Source: Rhodoferax ferrireducens (lineage in GTDB: Bacteria > Pseudomonadota > Gammaproteobacteria > Burkholderiales > Burkholderiaceae_C). Taken from it: a DNA stretch of 64,000 nucleotides. This document shows, piece after piece, positions 49,850 through 60,418 of the stretch. Positions within the stretch are counted from its first letter, which is position 1; each line of letters opens with the position of its first letter. The position numbers and the translations under genes were made by a program. Location of the stretch: positions 1 through 64,000 of the forward strand of contig NZ_QEII01000315.1 of the NCBI RefSeq assembly GCF_003347515.1, written 5' to 3'. The notes under the pieces were generated by a model. That model was given only the letters and a program-made list of their open reading frames with translations, did no database searches and was not told the origin of the DNA.

Positions 49850-50527
49850 ATGGAAAGTCTGGACATTCAGCTTGAGCCCTTGAGGGCCGTTCTTTTTCAG
49901 ATCGGCGCCTTCCTGCCGCGCCTGCTGATCGCCGTGGTGGTGGTGGCCGCCGGCTGGCTACTCGCCAAGATCGCGCGTGTCGCGGTGACCAAGGCCTTGC
50001 GCGCGATCAATTTCAACGTGCTCACGGAGCGCTCGGGCCTGGACGGTTTCCTGCGCCAGGGCGGCATGGCCGGCGACACGACAACGCTCTTCGGCATGCT
50101 GCTGTACTGGCTGGTCATCCTGACAGCCCTGCTGGTTGCCTTCAACGGGCTCGGCCTGACCTACATCACCGACCTGCTGTCGCGCGTGGTGTGGTTTGTG
50201 CCGAACGTCTTCGTCGCTCTGCTGGTGCTGGCGTTCGGCTCTTACTTCGCGCGTTTCGTCGGCAACAGCGTGGTCAGCAGCGTCAAACTGGCGGATGCGC
50301 GCCTGCTGGGCAAGCTCGCGCAGTACGCCATCATGGCCTTTGTGGTCATGATTGCGCTGGACCAGGTCAAGGTCGGCGGCGACATCATTCGCGAAAGCTT
50401 TCTGGTGATCCTCGCTGGCGTCGTGTTTGCGCTGGCACTCGCCTTTGGGCTGGGCGGCAAGGACTGGGCCGCCGAACGCATCGAGCACTGGTGGCCGCGT
50501 GAGAAGAAAAACAAGGATGAAATTTGA
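49850..50527 (+). CDS. small MscS-like membrane protein (conserved TM-helix family)
   Basis: A 225-residue integral membrane protein with about five hydrophobic segments: about 18-38, 75-95, 108-128, 150-170 and 180-198. It carries the Gly/Ala-rich helix pattern of the conserved TM-helix domain (PF05552-type), often annotated as a mechanosensitive channel component; the repeated GFGxG-like end (ALAFGLGGKDWAAE) resembles the MscS pore end. The beta and C-terminal vestibule domains of MscS are absent. Placed between trehalose genes, it may respond to osmotic change or leak solutes, but that is inference. A strong Shine-Dalgarno (AAAGGAG) precedes the ATG; the stop overlaps glgX. Confidence 0.8.
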   Translation: MESLDIQLEPLRAVLFQIGAFLPRLLIAVVVVAAGWLLAKIARVAVTKALRAINFNVLTERSGLDGFLRQGGMAGDTTTLFGMLLYWLVILTALLVAFNGLGLTYITDLLSRVVWFVPNVFVALLVLAFGSYFARFVGNSVVSSVKLADARLLGKLAQYAIMAFVVMIALDQVKVGGDIIRESFLVILAGVVFALALAFGLGGKDWAAERIEHWWPREKKNKDEI

Positions 50528-52710
50528 ATAGTCAGACCATGGCAACCAGCAATTTGATCACAGCCATCTGGCCCGGCCAGGCTTATCCGCGCGGTGCGCA
50601 CTGGGACGGCGAAGGCGTCAACTTCGCGCTGTTCTCGCAGTATGCCGAAAAGGTCGAGCTTTGCCTGTTCGACGAGAACGGGCGCCATGAACGCCAGCGC
50701 ATCGTGATCCGCGAACGCACCGACGACATCTGGCACTGCTACCTGCCCGAAGCCCGGCCCGGACTCGCCTACGGCTACCGCGTGTACGGGCCGTACCGGC
50801 CCGAAGACGGCCATCGCTTCAATCCCCACAAGCTGCTGCTCGACCCCTACGCGAAAGACATGGTCGGCCAGCTGCGCTGGGGCGATGCGCTGTATGGCTA
50901 CACGGTCGGCAGCAAGCGTGCAGACCTGTCTTTTGACCGCCGCGACAGTGCGCCCCTGATGCCCAAGAGCCGCGTGCTTGAACCAGCCTTCACCTGGGGC
51001 GATGATCGCCGGCCCTCGGTGCCGTGGCAGGACATGGTCATTTATGAGTTGCATGTGCGCGGCTTCACGATGACCCATCCGGCGGTACCCGAACGCCTGC
51101 GCGGCACCTATGCCGGGCTCGGTTGCGGGCCCGTGGTCGACTACCTGAAGCGTCTCGGCGTGACCACGATCGAATTGCTGCCGGTGCACAGCTTCATCAA
51201 CGACCGGCATCTGGCAGACAAAGGGCTGCAGAACTACTGGGGCTACAACACCCTGGGCTTCTTCGCGCCGGAGATGCGCTACAGCGCCTCGGGCAAGGTG
51301 AAGGAATTCAAGACCATGGTCAAGACACTGCACTCCGCAGGCATTGAGGTCATCCTCGACGTGGTCTACAACCACACCTGCGAAGGCAACCAGCTTGGAC
51401 CCACACTCTCGATGCGGGGCCTGGACAACACGTCCTACTACATCACCAACACGGACAACCGCCGCTACTACGACGACTTCACGGGTTGCGGCAACACCGT
51501 GAACCTCGAACATCCGCGCGCACTGCAGCTGGTGATGGACTCCTTGCGTTACTGGGTCGAAGAGATGCACATCGACGGTTTTCGCTTTGACCTCGCATCG
51601 GCGCTGGCGCGCGAATCCGGCAAGGTGGAGAACCTGGGTGGATTCTTCGACGCCATCCGCCAGGACCCGACGCTCAATCGCGTGAAGCTGATCGCCGAGC
51701 CCTGGGACCTGGGCCACGGCGGCTACCAGGTGGGCAACTTTCCGCTCGGCTGGGCCGAATGGAATGACCGCTACCGCGACGGCATGCGCGGCTACTGGAA
51801 GGGCGACGGCGGCGTCATCGGCGAGTTCGCGCAGCGCCTCACCGGCTCACGGGACCTCTACAGCTGGTCGGGCAAGCGCCCGCCTGCAAGCATCAACTTC
51901 GTCACGGCGCATGACGGCTTCACCCTGCATGACCTGCTCTCCTACAACGAGAAGCACAACGAGGCCAATGAAGAAGAAAACCGCGACGGCAGCAGCAACA
52001 ACCTGTCGTGGAATTGCGGTGTGGAAGGACCGACCGAGGACCCCGAGATTCTCACGCTGCGCGATCGCCAGAAGCGCAATCTGCTCGCCACGCTGCTGCT
52101 GTCGCAGGGCGTGCCGATGCTGCTGGCGGGCGATGAATGCGGCCACACCCAGCTGGGCAATAACAACGCCTATTGCCAGGACAACGAGCTGGGTTGGCTC
52201 GACTGGACCTCAACGCCCGAGCGCGAGGCGCTGACCACCTTCGTGCAGCGCGTGATCGCCCTGCGTCGCGCGCACCCCTCGTTTCGGCGGCGCAATTTCT
52301 TCGAGGGCAAACCCTTCGACGGCGACACCGCCAAGGACGTCTGCTGGTTCAAGCCCGACGGCACCGAGATGACGCCGGAAGAATGGAACGACGGCAATGC
52401 GCGATGTCTCGCGATGCTGATATCGGGCCACGGCATCCCGGACCGGGGCGCCCGCGGAGAAACGCTGCTGGATGACGACTTTCTGCTGTTGTTCAACGCC
52501 CACCACGACACAATCCCGTTCACGTTGCCGCAAGCCAAAAATGGCGCCTGGCGGCTGTTGCTGGACACCGCGACTGAAGCTCTGCCGCCCGCACAGCACG
52601 AGACCGTTGCCGTTGCCGTTGCCGCTTTGACAGCCGATTGGACCGATGCCATCTATCTGCTGCAAGGGCGGTCCTTTGTCCTGCTGAGCTCCTCGGAGAA
52701 GCCCGCATGA
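50524..52710 (+). CDS. glgX: glycogen debranching enzyme GlgX (isoamylase type)
   Basis: A 728-residue GH13_11 enzyme. A CBM48 domain (about 15-115) opens [20 protein letters not shown], and the catalytic barrel has D356 ([12 protein letters not shown]), E392 (LIAEPWDLG) and the [15 protein letters not shown] region. It removes alpha-1,6 branches, giving linear maltodextrins for TreY. The start is taken as TTG 50524: AAGGA at 50513-50517 and stop/start overlap with the membrane-protein gene support it; the ATG at 50539 is the alternative. Confidence 0.94.
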   Translation: MNSQTMATSNLITAIWPGQAYPRGAHWDGEGVNFALFSQYAEKVELCLFDENGRHERQRIVIRERTDDIWHCYLPEARPGLAYGYRVYGPYRPEDGHRFNPHKLLLDPYAKDMVGQLRWGDALYGYTVGSKRADLSFDRRDSAPLMPKSRVLEPAFTWGDDRRPSVPWQDMVIYELHVRGFTMTHPAVPERLRGTYAGLGCGPVVDYLKRLGVTTIELLPVHSFINDRHLADKGLQNYWGYNTLGFFAPEMRYSASGKVKEFKTMVKTLHSAGIEVILDVVYNHTCEGNQLGPTLSMRGLDNTSYYITNTDNRRYYDDFTGCGNTVNLEHPRALQLVMDSLRYWVEEMHIDGFRFDLASALARESGKVENLGGFFDAIRQDPTLNRVKLIAEPWDLGHGGYQVGNFPLGWAEWNDRYRDGMRGYWKGDGGVIGEFAQRLTGSRDLYSWSGKRPPASINFVTAHDGFTLHDLLSYNEKHNEANEEENRDGSSNNLSWNCGVEGPTEDPEILTLRDRQKRNLLATLLLSQGVPMLLAGDECGHTQLGNNNAYCQDNELGWLDWTSTPEREALTTFVQRVIALRRAHPSFRRRNFFEGKPFDGDTAKDVCWFKPDGTEMTPEEWNDGNARCLAMLISGHGIPDRGARGETLLDDDFLLLFNAHHDTIPFTLPQAKNGAWRLLLDTATEALPPAQHETVAVAVAALTADWTDAIYLLQGRSFVLLSSSEKPA

Positions 52711-54572
52711 AGCGCGCCCATGCGATGCCCTTCGGATCCTGCGTGTTGCCAAGCGGCGGTGTGCGCTTTGCGCTATGGGCGCCAGCCGTCGAGGCCGTCG
52801 TGCTCGAAGTCGGACCCGACAATAATGCGCAGCCCTACCCGATGGTGCGCGACGCCCAGGGCTGGCACCACGTGGAACTGATGCAGGCCGGCGCTGGCGA
52901 CCGCTACCGCTATCGCCTGCCCGACGGCCTGCGCGTGCCCGACCCGGCCTCCCGCTTCAATCCCGACGACGTGCATGGCGCCAGCGAAGTGATCGATCCG
53001 CGCGCCTATGCCTGGCGAGACGGCAGCTGGCGTGGCCGCCCGTGGCACGAGGCCGTGATCTATGAGCTGCACGTGGGCACCTTCACGCCCGAGGGCACTT
53101 TCGCCGCGGCACAAGACCGGCTCGCGGACCTGGTCAAACTGGGCGTCACCGCCGTGGAGTTGATGCCGCTGGCGGATTTTCCGGGCCGGCGCGGTTGGGG
53201 CTACGACGGCGTGCTGCCGTTCGCGCCCGACGCCTCCTACGGCACGCCGGACGAACTAAAAGCGCTGGTTGACTCGGCCCATGGGCTCGGTCTCATGATG
53301 CTGATCGACGTGGTCTACAACCACTTCGGGCCCGAGGGCAACTACCTGCACGCCTACTGCCCGCAATTCTTCAACCCGGCCCACCAGACGCCCTGGGGCG
53401 CGGCCATCAACTACGACGGTCCGGACGCGCGCGCGGTGCGCGACTTCTTCATCCACAACGCGTTGTACTGGGTGGAAGAATTCCATTTTGACGGCCTGCG
53501 CATGGACGCGATCCATGCCATCCGAAACGACTCCGACCCGCACATCGTGCGCGAGATCTGTGAGGCGCTGCGGAGCGGGCCGGGCCGCGAGCGCCAGGTG
53601 CATGTGGTGCTGGAGAACGAGGCCAACCAGGCCTCCCTGCTGGCGCGCGATGCGCACGCTGTGCCGCGCACAGGCACGGCGCAATGGAATGACGATTTGC
53701 ACCATGCGGTCCATGTGCTCGCCACCGGCGACACCGACGGCTATTACATGGACTACGCCGAAGCTCCGGTCGCGCAGTTCGGGCGCGCGCTGGCGCAGGG
53801 CTTCATCTACCAGGGACAGCCCTCAGCGTTTAAACATGGCTCGCCGCGCGGCGAGCCGAGCATCGGACTGCCGCTGGGCGCTTTTGTCTCCTTTCTGCAG
53901 TCACACGACCAGGTCGGCAACCGGGCCTTCGGTGAACGCATCCACGCCCTGGGCGACCCGGTGCTTTTGCGCGCGGCCTGCGCCTGCGTGCTGCTGTCAC
54001 CGCATACCCCCATGCTGTTCATGGGCGAGGAATACGCCGCGTCCACGCCCTTCCAGTATTTCTGCGACTTCGGGCCGGAGCTGGCAGACGCCGTGTCGCA
54101 GGGGCGGCGCGCGGAGTTTGGCCGCTTCGCGGCCTTCGCGGATGAAGCCGCGCGCGCGCGCATTCCCGATCCCAACCAGGAGTCGACTTTCCTCGCCTCC
54201 AAGCTGCGCTGGGAAGAACGCGACACACCGCCGCACCGTGCCTGGCTGGCCGGCGTGCAGCAGTTGCTGGCGCTGCGCCAACGCTGGCTGGTGCCACTGC
54301 TGGCCAGTCCGTGTGGGCTGGGACAATTTCGCTGCGAGGGCGACACGCTGTGGGTTGAATGGACGCTGGGGGCACAGGGAGAGGTTCCCGGCGGACTGCC
54401 CGGTGTGCGCCTGCATCTGCTCGCGTATTTTGGCGCCACGTCGGTGGACGGTATCGCCACGCCCGCTGGCGAACTGATTTATGCCATGGGAACGCAAGTC
54501 GACGATGCGTCGATGCTGCGGCTCGCCCACGGCGCGGTGTATGTGACGCTGCAGGAAGCCGGCCATGTCTGA
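52707..54572 (+). CDS. treZ: maltooligosyltrehalose trehalohydrolase
   Basis: A 621-residue GH13_10 enzyme. The N-terminal domain has GVRFALWAPAVEAVVLEV; the barrel carries D267 (LRMDAIHAI), E303 (VVLENEAN) and the SHDQVGNRAFGER segment. It cuts free trehalose from maltooligosyl-trehalose made by TreY. The ATG at 52707 overlaps the glgX stop, and its own stop lies inside the MalQ–TreY start region (eight-base overlap), so treZ and treY are coupled. Confidence 0.95.
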   Translation: MKRAHAMPFGSCVLPSGGVRFALWAPAVEAVVLEVGPDNNAQPYPMVRDAQGWHHVELMQAGAGDRYRYRLPDGLRVPDPASRFNPDDVHGASEVIDPRAYAWRDGSWRGRPWHEAVIYELHVGTFTPEGTFAAAQDRLADLVKLGVTAVELMPLADFPGRRGWGYDGVLPFAPDASYGTPDELKALVDSAHGLGLMMLIDVVYNHFGPEGNYLHAYCPQFFNPAHQTPWGAAINYDGPDARAVRDFFIHNALYWVEEFHFDGLRMDAIHAIRNDSDPHIVREICEALRSGPGRERQVHVVLENEANQASLLARDAHAVPRTGTAQWNDDLHHAVHVLATGDTDGYYMDYAEAPVAQFGRALAQGFIYQGQPSAFKHGSPRGEPSIGLPLGAFVSFLQSHDQVGNRAFGERIHALGDPVLLRAACACVLLSPHTPMLFMGEEYAASTPFQYFCDFGPELADAVSQGRRAEFGRFAAFADEAARARIPDPNQESTFLASKLRWEERDTPPHRAWLAGVQQLLALRQRWLVPLLASPCGLGQFRCEGDTLWVEWTLGAQGEVPGGLPGVRLHLLAYFGATSVDGIATPAGELIYAMGTQVDDASMLRLAHGAVYVTLQEAGHV

Positions 54573-57500
54573 GCACGACACGCAGGATGACGCCCAGGCC
54601 TTGAGCCGGCTCTGCGCCTACTTCGGCATTGCCTCAGAGTACGACGACATCTGGGGCACACGCCACCCGGTGGCGCGCGAAGGGCTGCTGGCCCTGTTGG
54701 GCGAGTTCGACGTCCGGATTGATGCCACTTCAAGCGCACAAGACGCGCTCGACACCGCGCGCCGTGCGGCCTGGCGCCAGGCGCTGCCGCCGGTGGTGGC
54801 GATTGCCGCCTCGGCGTTGGAATGGGACGTGTCGCTGCGCCTGCCCGCCTCGTTGCACCTTATCCGCTGGCAACTGCGCGACGAAACCGGCGCCCTGCAC
54901 CAGGGCGAGGTCGCAGCCGATGCGCTGCCCGAGATGGATCGCACCGAACTCGACGGCGTCGCCTGGTGCGAGCGAAAGCTGTCGTTCAGTGTGCGACTGG
55001 CTGCTGGCTACCATCGCTTGAGCGTGGCCGACCTGGCCGGCGAAACCCTGGTGATCAGCGCACCCGAGCATTGCTACCGTCCGGCGGCCCTGCAAAATGG
55101 CGGCAAGGTCTGGGGACCCACCGTGCAGCTGTATGCGCTGCGCTCCCGGCGCAACTGGGGCATGGGCGATTTCAGCGACCTGGCGCAACTGGTTGCCCAG
55201 ATGGCCGAGCGCGGTGCCGACATCGTGGGGCTCAACCCCTTGCACGCGCTGTTCGCGCACAACCCGGCCCATGCCAGCCCTTACAGCCCCTCGTCACGCC
55301 TGCAACTCAACGTGCTGTACATCGATGTCGAGGCGGTCGATGACTGCACTGGCTGCGAGCCGGTCCAGCGGCTGGTGCGATCGCCCGAATTCCAGGCCCG
55401 GCTAGCACACTTGCGCGCCGCGCCACTGGTCGACTATGCCGGCGTGGCGGCGGTCAAATTCGAGGCGCTTGAATTGCTGTTTGGCCACTTCCGTGAACGC
55501 CACCTGATGCCGGATGGCGCGCAGGCACGCGACGACAGCGGGCGCGCCTTCCTCGCCTTTGTGGCGCAAGGCGGCGAGGCGCTGTATCGCCACGCCCTGT
55601 TTGAGACGCTGCAGGCCCATTTTCATGCCAGCGACGCCGCCATCTGGGGCTGGCCGGTGTGGCCGCAGGCCTACCGAGATCCGAGCAGCAGCGAGGTCGC
55701 GCAGTTCGCTGAGCAATGCAGCGAGCGTGTGCAATACCACCAGTACCTGCAGTGGCTGGCGGCAGGCCAGCTGGCACGCGCGAGCGACTACTGCCAGACG
55801 CTGGGCATGGGGGTGGGCCTGTATGTCGACCTCGCGGTCTCGGTCGATCGCGCGGGCAGCGATGTGTGGAGCGAACGCGCGAGCTTTGCCGCAGATGCCA
55901 GCATCGGTGCCCCGCCCGACGAATTCAATCCGAATGGCCAGGGCTGGGGCTTGCCACCGCTGCGGCCGGACCGCCTGCGCGCCAGCCACTACCGCTACTT
56001 CATTGCCACCTTGCGCGTCACCATGCGCGGTGCAGGTGCGCTGCGCATCGACCATGTGATGGGCCTGATGCGCCTGTTCTGGATACCCCCTGGGCAGAGC
56101 GCACGCGAGGGCACTTATGTGCATTACGCGCTGGACGAAATGCTGGCCATCGTGGCACTGGAGAGTCAGCGCAACCGCTGCATGGTCATCGGCGAAGACC
56201 TGGGCACCGTGGCCGACGAGGTGCGTGCGGCCCTGGCACGGTTTGACGTGCTGTCCTATCGCCTGCTGTATTTCGAACGCCAGGCCAATGGCGAATTCAA
56301 GCCAGCGGCCGACTACCCGGCGAATGCGCTGGTCGCCGTCAGCACTCACGATCTGGCCACACTGGCCGGCTGGTGGCGCGGTCTGGATTTGCGCCTGCGC
56401 CTGCAGCTCGGCCTGTTCCCCGATCTGCAGGTGTTCGAGAACCAACTGCTCGACCGCGCGCAGGAGCGCGTGCGACTGTTGTCGGCGCTGCAACATGCCG
56501 GCCTGTTGGCGGCGACCGACGTGGCCGATGCGCTGGCCGGACCCGACCTGTCTGCGCACGCCGTGCAGGCGGTGCACGCGTTTCTGGCGGCCACGCCGTG
56601 CGCCATCATGACGCTCCAGCTGGAGGACGCGCTCGGCGTGGCCGAGCAAATCAACATGCCCGGCACGACCGAGGAACAACCCAACTGGCGGCGCAAGCTG
56701 CCACTGGACCTGGCAGCCCTGGCCACTGACGAGGCAATGGTAGGCCTGAGCCGCACGCTGGCCGGGCTGCGGCCACGCGGCTCCGGTGCGGCCTTCAAGC
56801 ACAGCCGTGCCCAGGCGATCGTGCCGCGTGCCACCTACCGGCTTCAGTTCCACAAGGGCTTCACTTTCATGGATGCCCTGCGCATCCTGCCCTACCTCGC
56901 ACGTCTGGGTGTGAGCCACGTCTACTGCTCGCCGATCCAGCGGGCACGCGCCGGCAGCCTGCACGGCTACGACGTGGTCGATCACAAGGAGGTCAACCCC
57001 GAGCTGGGCGGACGCGAAGGCTTCGAGCGCTTCGCCGCTGCGTTGCGTGAACGCGGCATGGGCATGCTGCTCGACATGGTGCCCAACCACATGGGCGTCA
57101 TGGGCGGCGACAACGCCTGGTGGATGGACGTGCTGGAGAACGGGCCGGCCTCGCTGTTTGCCCAGCACTTCGATATCGACTGGCAACCGCTCAACCCCGA
57201 ACTCACCGGCAAGGTGCTGCTCCCGGTACTGGGCGACCATTATGGCGATGTGCTCATGAGCGGCAACATCGTGCTGCACTTTGAAGCCAGCACCGGCAGC
57301 CTGGCGCTGCGCTATTTTGACCATCGTTTTCCGCTGGCGCCCGAGAGCTATCCGCAGGTCTTGATGCTGGCGCAGGCGCGGCTGGGCGATGTGGATCTGG
57401 CCGCCAGCCTGGCCAGCACGGCCACCGCCTTCGGTCACCTGCCCGCCCGCGACGCCAGCGACCCCGACGCGCGGGCCGAGCGCGCGCGTGACAAGGAACT

Positions 57501-59676
57501 GCTCAAGACCCGCCTGGCGCGGCTGGCGGCGCGCCAGGCGAGCGTGACGCAGGCCATCGCCAGCGTGGTGGCAGAACTCAATCTGGCGGACGCACGCGAC
57601 GCGCTGCATGCGCTGATCGAAGCCCAGGCCTACCGGCTCGCCTACTGGCGCGTCGCCGCCGACGACATCAACTACCGGCGCTTCTTCGACATCAACGAAC
57701 TCGCCGCCCTGCGCATGGAGCGCGAAGAAGTGTTCGAAGCCACGCAGTCATTCGCGCTGGACCTGGCTGGCGCCGGCCTGGTCGACGGGCTGCGCATCGA
57801 TCATCCGGACGGGCTGTACGATCCGGCCCGCTATTTTCAGCAGTTGCAGGAGGGTTACGCGCGACGCGCCGGCCTGTTGCTGGAGGGGCCGGACGCGCAA
57901 GGCCGGCCAGCGCGACCGCTGTATGTGGTGGCCGAAAAAATCGCCGCACCCCACGAGGAGATTCCGCTGAGCTGGCAGATCCACGGCATGACCGGCTACC
58001 GTTTCACCAACTCGGTCAACGGGCTGCTGGTTGACGCGTCAGCATCGGCCAAATTCGCGCTGATCTGGCGCAACTTCACCGCCGTCAGCGAGAGTTTCGA
58101 CGAGCTGGCCTATGCTGGCAAGCGCGACATCATCCGCACGACGCTGGCCAGCGAGCTCAATGTGCTGTCAACTGAATTGCTGCGCATCGCACGCTCGGAC
58201 CGGCGCACCCGCGACTACACACTCAATGCCCTGCGCCGCGCCTTGACCGAGGTGGCCGCCTGCCTGCCGGTCTATCGCACCTATTTCATCGACCAGGCTT
58301 CCGCGCAGGACCAGCGCTACGTCGACTGGGCCGTGCGCGATGGCGAGCACCACAGCCAGGATGCCGACCTGTCGATTTTCGGCTTCGTGCGCCAGACCCT
58401 GCTTGGGCAGGCGCTGCCCGATGCCCCTGACAGCCTGTGCCAGCGCGTGCGCCGCTTTGCCATCCGGTTCCAGCAATTCAGCGCGCCAGTGGCGGCCAAG
58501 GGCGTCGAGGACACGGCTTTTTACCGCTACTTTCCCCTGAGTTCGCTCAACGAGGTCGGCGGTGACCCGAGCATTTTCGGCGTCACGGTGGCCGCCTTTC
58601 ACGCCGCCAATGCGGCCAGGGCCGAGCACTGGCCGCACAACATGCTGGCCACCTCCACCCACGACAACAAGCGCTCGGAGGATGTGCGCAATCGCATCAA
58701 CGTGCTCTCTGAAATGCCGGCCCGCTGGCGCCTGGCCTTGCGCCGCTGGCGCGACCAGCACCGCGGCTTGCGCGACAAGTTGGAGGCGGCCGGTGCAGCG
58801 GCGGGAGAACCGTCGCACGCCGATGAGTACCTGCTGTACCAGACGCTTTTGGGCACGCTGCCCGTGGGCGACTTGACCGAAGCGACACTGGCGCCCTACC
58901 GCGAACGCATAGTGCTTTACATGCAAAAGGCCGCGCGCGAGGCCAAGCTTCATACCCGCTGGACCCATCCGCAGGAAGGCTATGAGGGCGCGCTCGAAAG
59001 CTTCGTGCGGGCACTGCTGGGGCACACCGAGAACAACAGCTTCCTCACCGAACTGCAGGCGCTCGGCGCCACGCTGACGTGGTTCGGCGCGCTCAACAGT
59101 CTGAGCACGACGCTGCTCAAATTGAGCACCCCGGGTGTGCCGGATTTCTACCAGGGCCACGAGGTCATCGGCCTGACGCTGGTGGACCCGGACAATCGCC
59201 GGCCTGTTGACTATGAGGCGCTTGATGAAAGCCTGAGCGCACTGGAGTCGCTCGATCCAGCGCAGCTGCCAACGCTGATGGCCACACCGCAGGATGGCCG
59301 CGCCAAGCTGTGGATCACCTGGCGCCTGCTGGCGCTGCGGCGCGAGCGGCCGGCGCTGTTTCGCGATGGCGACTACACCGCGCTCAAGGTCAGCGGCGCG
59401 CATGCGCAGCATGTGGTCGCGTTCACGCGTCGCTTCGAGGGCACAACGCTGGTGGTCATTGCCGGGCGCTTGTTCGCCCGGCTGCTCGGTGAGGCCCTTG
59501 TGCCGCCGCTGGGCGAGGCGACATGGGCCGACACGGCCGTCTTGGTCGACCTGCCCGACGGCACCCGGCTGACCGATGCGCTCAGTGGCGAGACGCTCTT
59601 GGTCGCACGCGGACGCATCACCCTGGGCGCCGCCTTCGCCTGCCTGCCGGGCGCCGCCCTGCTCGCGCTAACGTGA
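54565..59676 (+). CDS. malQ-treY: 4-alpha-glucanotransferase – maltooligosyltrehalose synthase fusion (MalQ–TreY)
   Basis: A 1703-residue fusion. MalQ (GH77, about 1-745) has an N-terminal extension, GPTVQLYALRSRRNWGMGDF, nucleophile D496 (LRIDHVMGLMRL), acid/base E544 (VIGEDLGTV) and D596 (STHDLATLAGWW). TreY (GH13_26, about 755-1703) begins YRLQFHKGFTFMDALRILPY, with D1079 (LRIDHPDGLYD), E1124 (YVVAEKI) and D1367 (STHDNKRSED). MalQ disproportionates short maltodextrins into longer chains; TreY turns the reducing end into a trehalose unit for TreZ. In Pseudomonas these are neighbouring separate genes. All catalytic residues are present in both halves. Confidence 0.96.
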   Translation: MSEHDTQDDAQALSRLCAYFGIASEYDDIWGTRHPVAREGLLALLGEFDVRIDATSSAQDALDTARRAAWRQALPPVVAIAASALEWDVSLRLPASLHLIRWQLRDETGALHQGEVAADALPEMDRTELDGVAWCERKLSFSVRLAAGYHRLSVADLAGETLVISAPEHCYRPAALQNGGKVWGPTVQLYALRSRRNWGMGDFSDLAQLVAQMAERGADIVGLNPLHALFAHNPAHASPYSPSSRLQLNVLYIDVEAVDDCTGCEPVQRLVRSPEFQARLAHLRAAPLVDYAGVAAVKFEALELLFGHFRERHLMPDGAQARDDSGRAFLAFVAQGGEALYRHALFETLQAHFHASDAAIWGWPVWPQAYRDPSSSEVAQFAEQCSERVQYHQYLQWLAAGQLARASDYCQTLGMGVGLYVDLAVSVDRAGSDVWSERASFAADASIGAPPDEFNPNGQGWGLPPLRPDRLRASHYRYFIATLRVTMRGAGALRIDHVMGLMRLFWIPPGQSAREGTYVHYALDEMLAIVALESQRNRCMVIGEDLGTVADEVRAALARFDVLSYRLLYFERQANGEFKPAADYPANALVAVSTHDLATLAGWWRGLDLRLRLQLGLFPDLQVFENQLLDRAQERVRLLSALQHAGLLAATDVADALAGPDLSAHAVQAVHAFLAATPCAIMTLQLEDALGVAEQINMPGTTEEQPNWRRKLPLDLAALATDEAMVGLSRTLAGLRPRGSGAAFKHSRAQAIVPRATYRLQFHKGFTFMDALRILPYLARLGVSHVYCSPIQRARAGSLHGYDVVDHKEVNPELGGREGFERFAAALRERGMGMLLDMVPNHMGVMGGDNAWWMDVLENGPASLFAQHFDIDWQPLNPELTGKVLLPVLGDHYGDVLMSGNIVLHFEASTGSLALRYFDHRFPLAPESYPQVLMLAQARLGDVDLAASLASTATAFGHLPARDASDPDARAERARDKELLKTRLARLAARQASVTQAIASVVAELNLADARDALHALIEAQAYRLAYWRVAADDINYRRFFDINELAALRMEREEVFEATQSFALDLAGAGLVDGLRIDHPDGLYDPARYFQQLQEGYARRAGLLLEGPDAQGRPARPLYVVAEKIAAPHEEIPLSWQIHGMTGYRFTNSVNGLLVDASASAKFALIWRNFTAVSESFDELAYAGKRDIIRTTLASELNVLSTELLRIARSDRRTRDYTLNALRRALTEVAACLPVYRTYFIDQASAQDQRYVDWAVRDGEHHSQDADLSIFGFVRQTLLGQALPDAPDSLCQRVRRFAIRFQQFSAPVAAKGVEDTAFYRYFPLSSLNEVGGDPSIFGVTVAAFHAANAARAEHWPHNMLATSTHDNKRSEDVRNRINVLSEMPARWRLALRRWRDQHRGLRDKLEAAGAAAGEPSHADEYLLYQTLLGTLPVGDLTEATLAPYRERIVLYMQKAAREAKLHTRWTHPQEGYEGALESFVRALLGHTENNSFLTELQALGATLTWFGALNSLSTTLLKLSTPGVPDFYQGHEVIGLTLVDPDNRRPVDYEALDESLSALESLDPAQLPTLMATPQDGRAKLWITWRLLALRRERPALFRDGDYTALKVSGAHAQHVVAFTRRFEGTTLVVIAGRLFARLLGEALVPPLGEATWADTAVLVDLPDGTRLTDALSGETLLVARGRITLGAAFACLPGAALLALT

Positions 59677-59683
59677 AAGAACA

Positions 59684-59728
59684 AACTTTCATGACTCCGG
59701 GTGCTCCGCATTCCGAAGCATGAAAGTT
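59684..59728. terminator. hairpin between convergent genes
   Basis: AACTTTCATG (59684-59693) and CATGAAAGTT (59719-59728) form the base of a stem extended inward by CT/AG and CGG/CCG with single bulges. It occupies nearly all of the gap between the convergent MalQ–TreY and exonuclease genes. There is no strong T tract, so termination in both directions is plausible but weakly supported. Confidence 0.5.
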
Positions 59729-60326
59729 AGCTTGAGACCGTCAGCGCGTGGAACACGCGAACGGCGGCGTAGGCGTCGTTCGCGGCATAAATCAGTTGTG
59801 CCTGGCTGAGGCTGGGCAAGGCCCAGTTGGAGGTGGTCGCCTTTTTCGACTTGATGAAGCGCTGCTTGAACAGCACCGCCACCGCCCCTTTGACGCCCAT
59901 GTCCTTGCGGTAACCGCGCTCGCGAAAAACGGTGTTGAGCTCCAGCATGCCGACCACGTCCACACCCAGCTTGGACTGGATGCGCTTGCGGTCGTCGCCC
60001 AGGCCAAAACCGGCCTTGGTGAATCCCGGCAGCGCCAGCAGTTGCGCCACCACGTCGCGGCACGCCGGGTCGTGCAGCTGAAACACCCAGGCCTTGTCCA
60101 CGGTCGCCAGTTGCACGATGTGCGGCCCATCGGACAGCTGGTCCTTAAAAAACGTGGGTTTGGACTCGGTATCAAAACCCCAGACCGTCGCGGCGCTGAG
60201 TTCCGCCTGCGCCTGCTGCGCTTGCGCGGCCGTGGTCACGAGCGCAATCCGGTTCGGCCCCAGGCGGTCGAATTCCGGGAGCAACGCAATCTGTTCTTTG
60301 CTGGGGGTGGTGTGTTGGGTGTGCAT
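59727..60326 (-). CDS. DnaQ/RNase D-like 3'-5' exonuclease
   Basis: A 199-residue single-domain exonuclease of the DEDDy type. Exo I is WGFDTESKP (D-x-E), Exo II lies in AGFGLGDDRKRI, and Exo III is YAANDAYAAVRV (Y-x3-D). It lacks the HRDC domains of RNase D. It may trim RNA or DNA ends; the substrate is unknown. It is convergent with the trehalose cluster and divergent from the EAL gene. Confidence 0.88.
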   Translation of the reverse strand: MHTQHTTPSKEQIALLPEFDRLGPNRIALVTTAAQAQQAQAELSAATVWGFDTESKPTFFKDQLSDGPHIVQLATVDKAWVFQLHDPACRDVVAQLLALPGFTKAGFGLGDDRKRIQSKLGVDVVGMLELNTVFRERGYRKDMGVKGAVAVLFKQRFIKSKKATTSNWALPSLSQAQLIYAANDAYAAVRVFHALTVSS

Positions 60327-60418
60327 GGGGCGATGACGGTGTGGGGCCTGAGCTTAACGGGTTGCGGGGGTCGCCAGCAGCAGGACGCCTTCAGCGCGAA
60401 CAACAAGGTGTCCATAAA

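Noticed and set aside
55402-57609. A 735-codon minus-strand open frame opposite MalQ–TreY
   Set aside because: Same shadow effect; both catalytic domains on the plus strand are complete and conserved.
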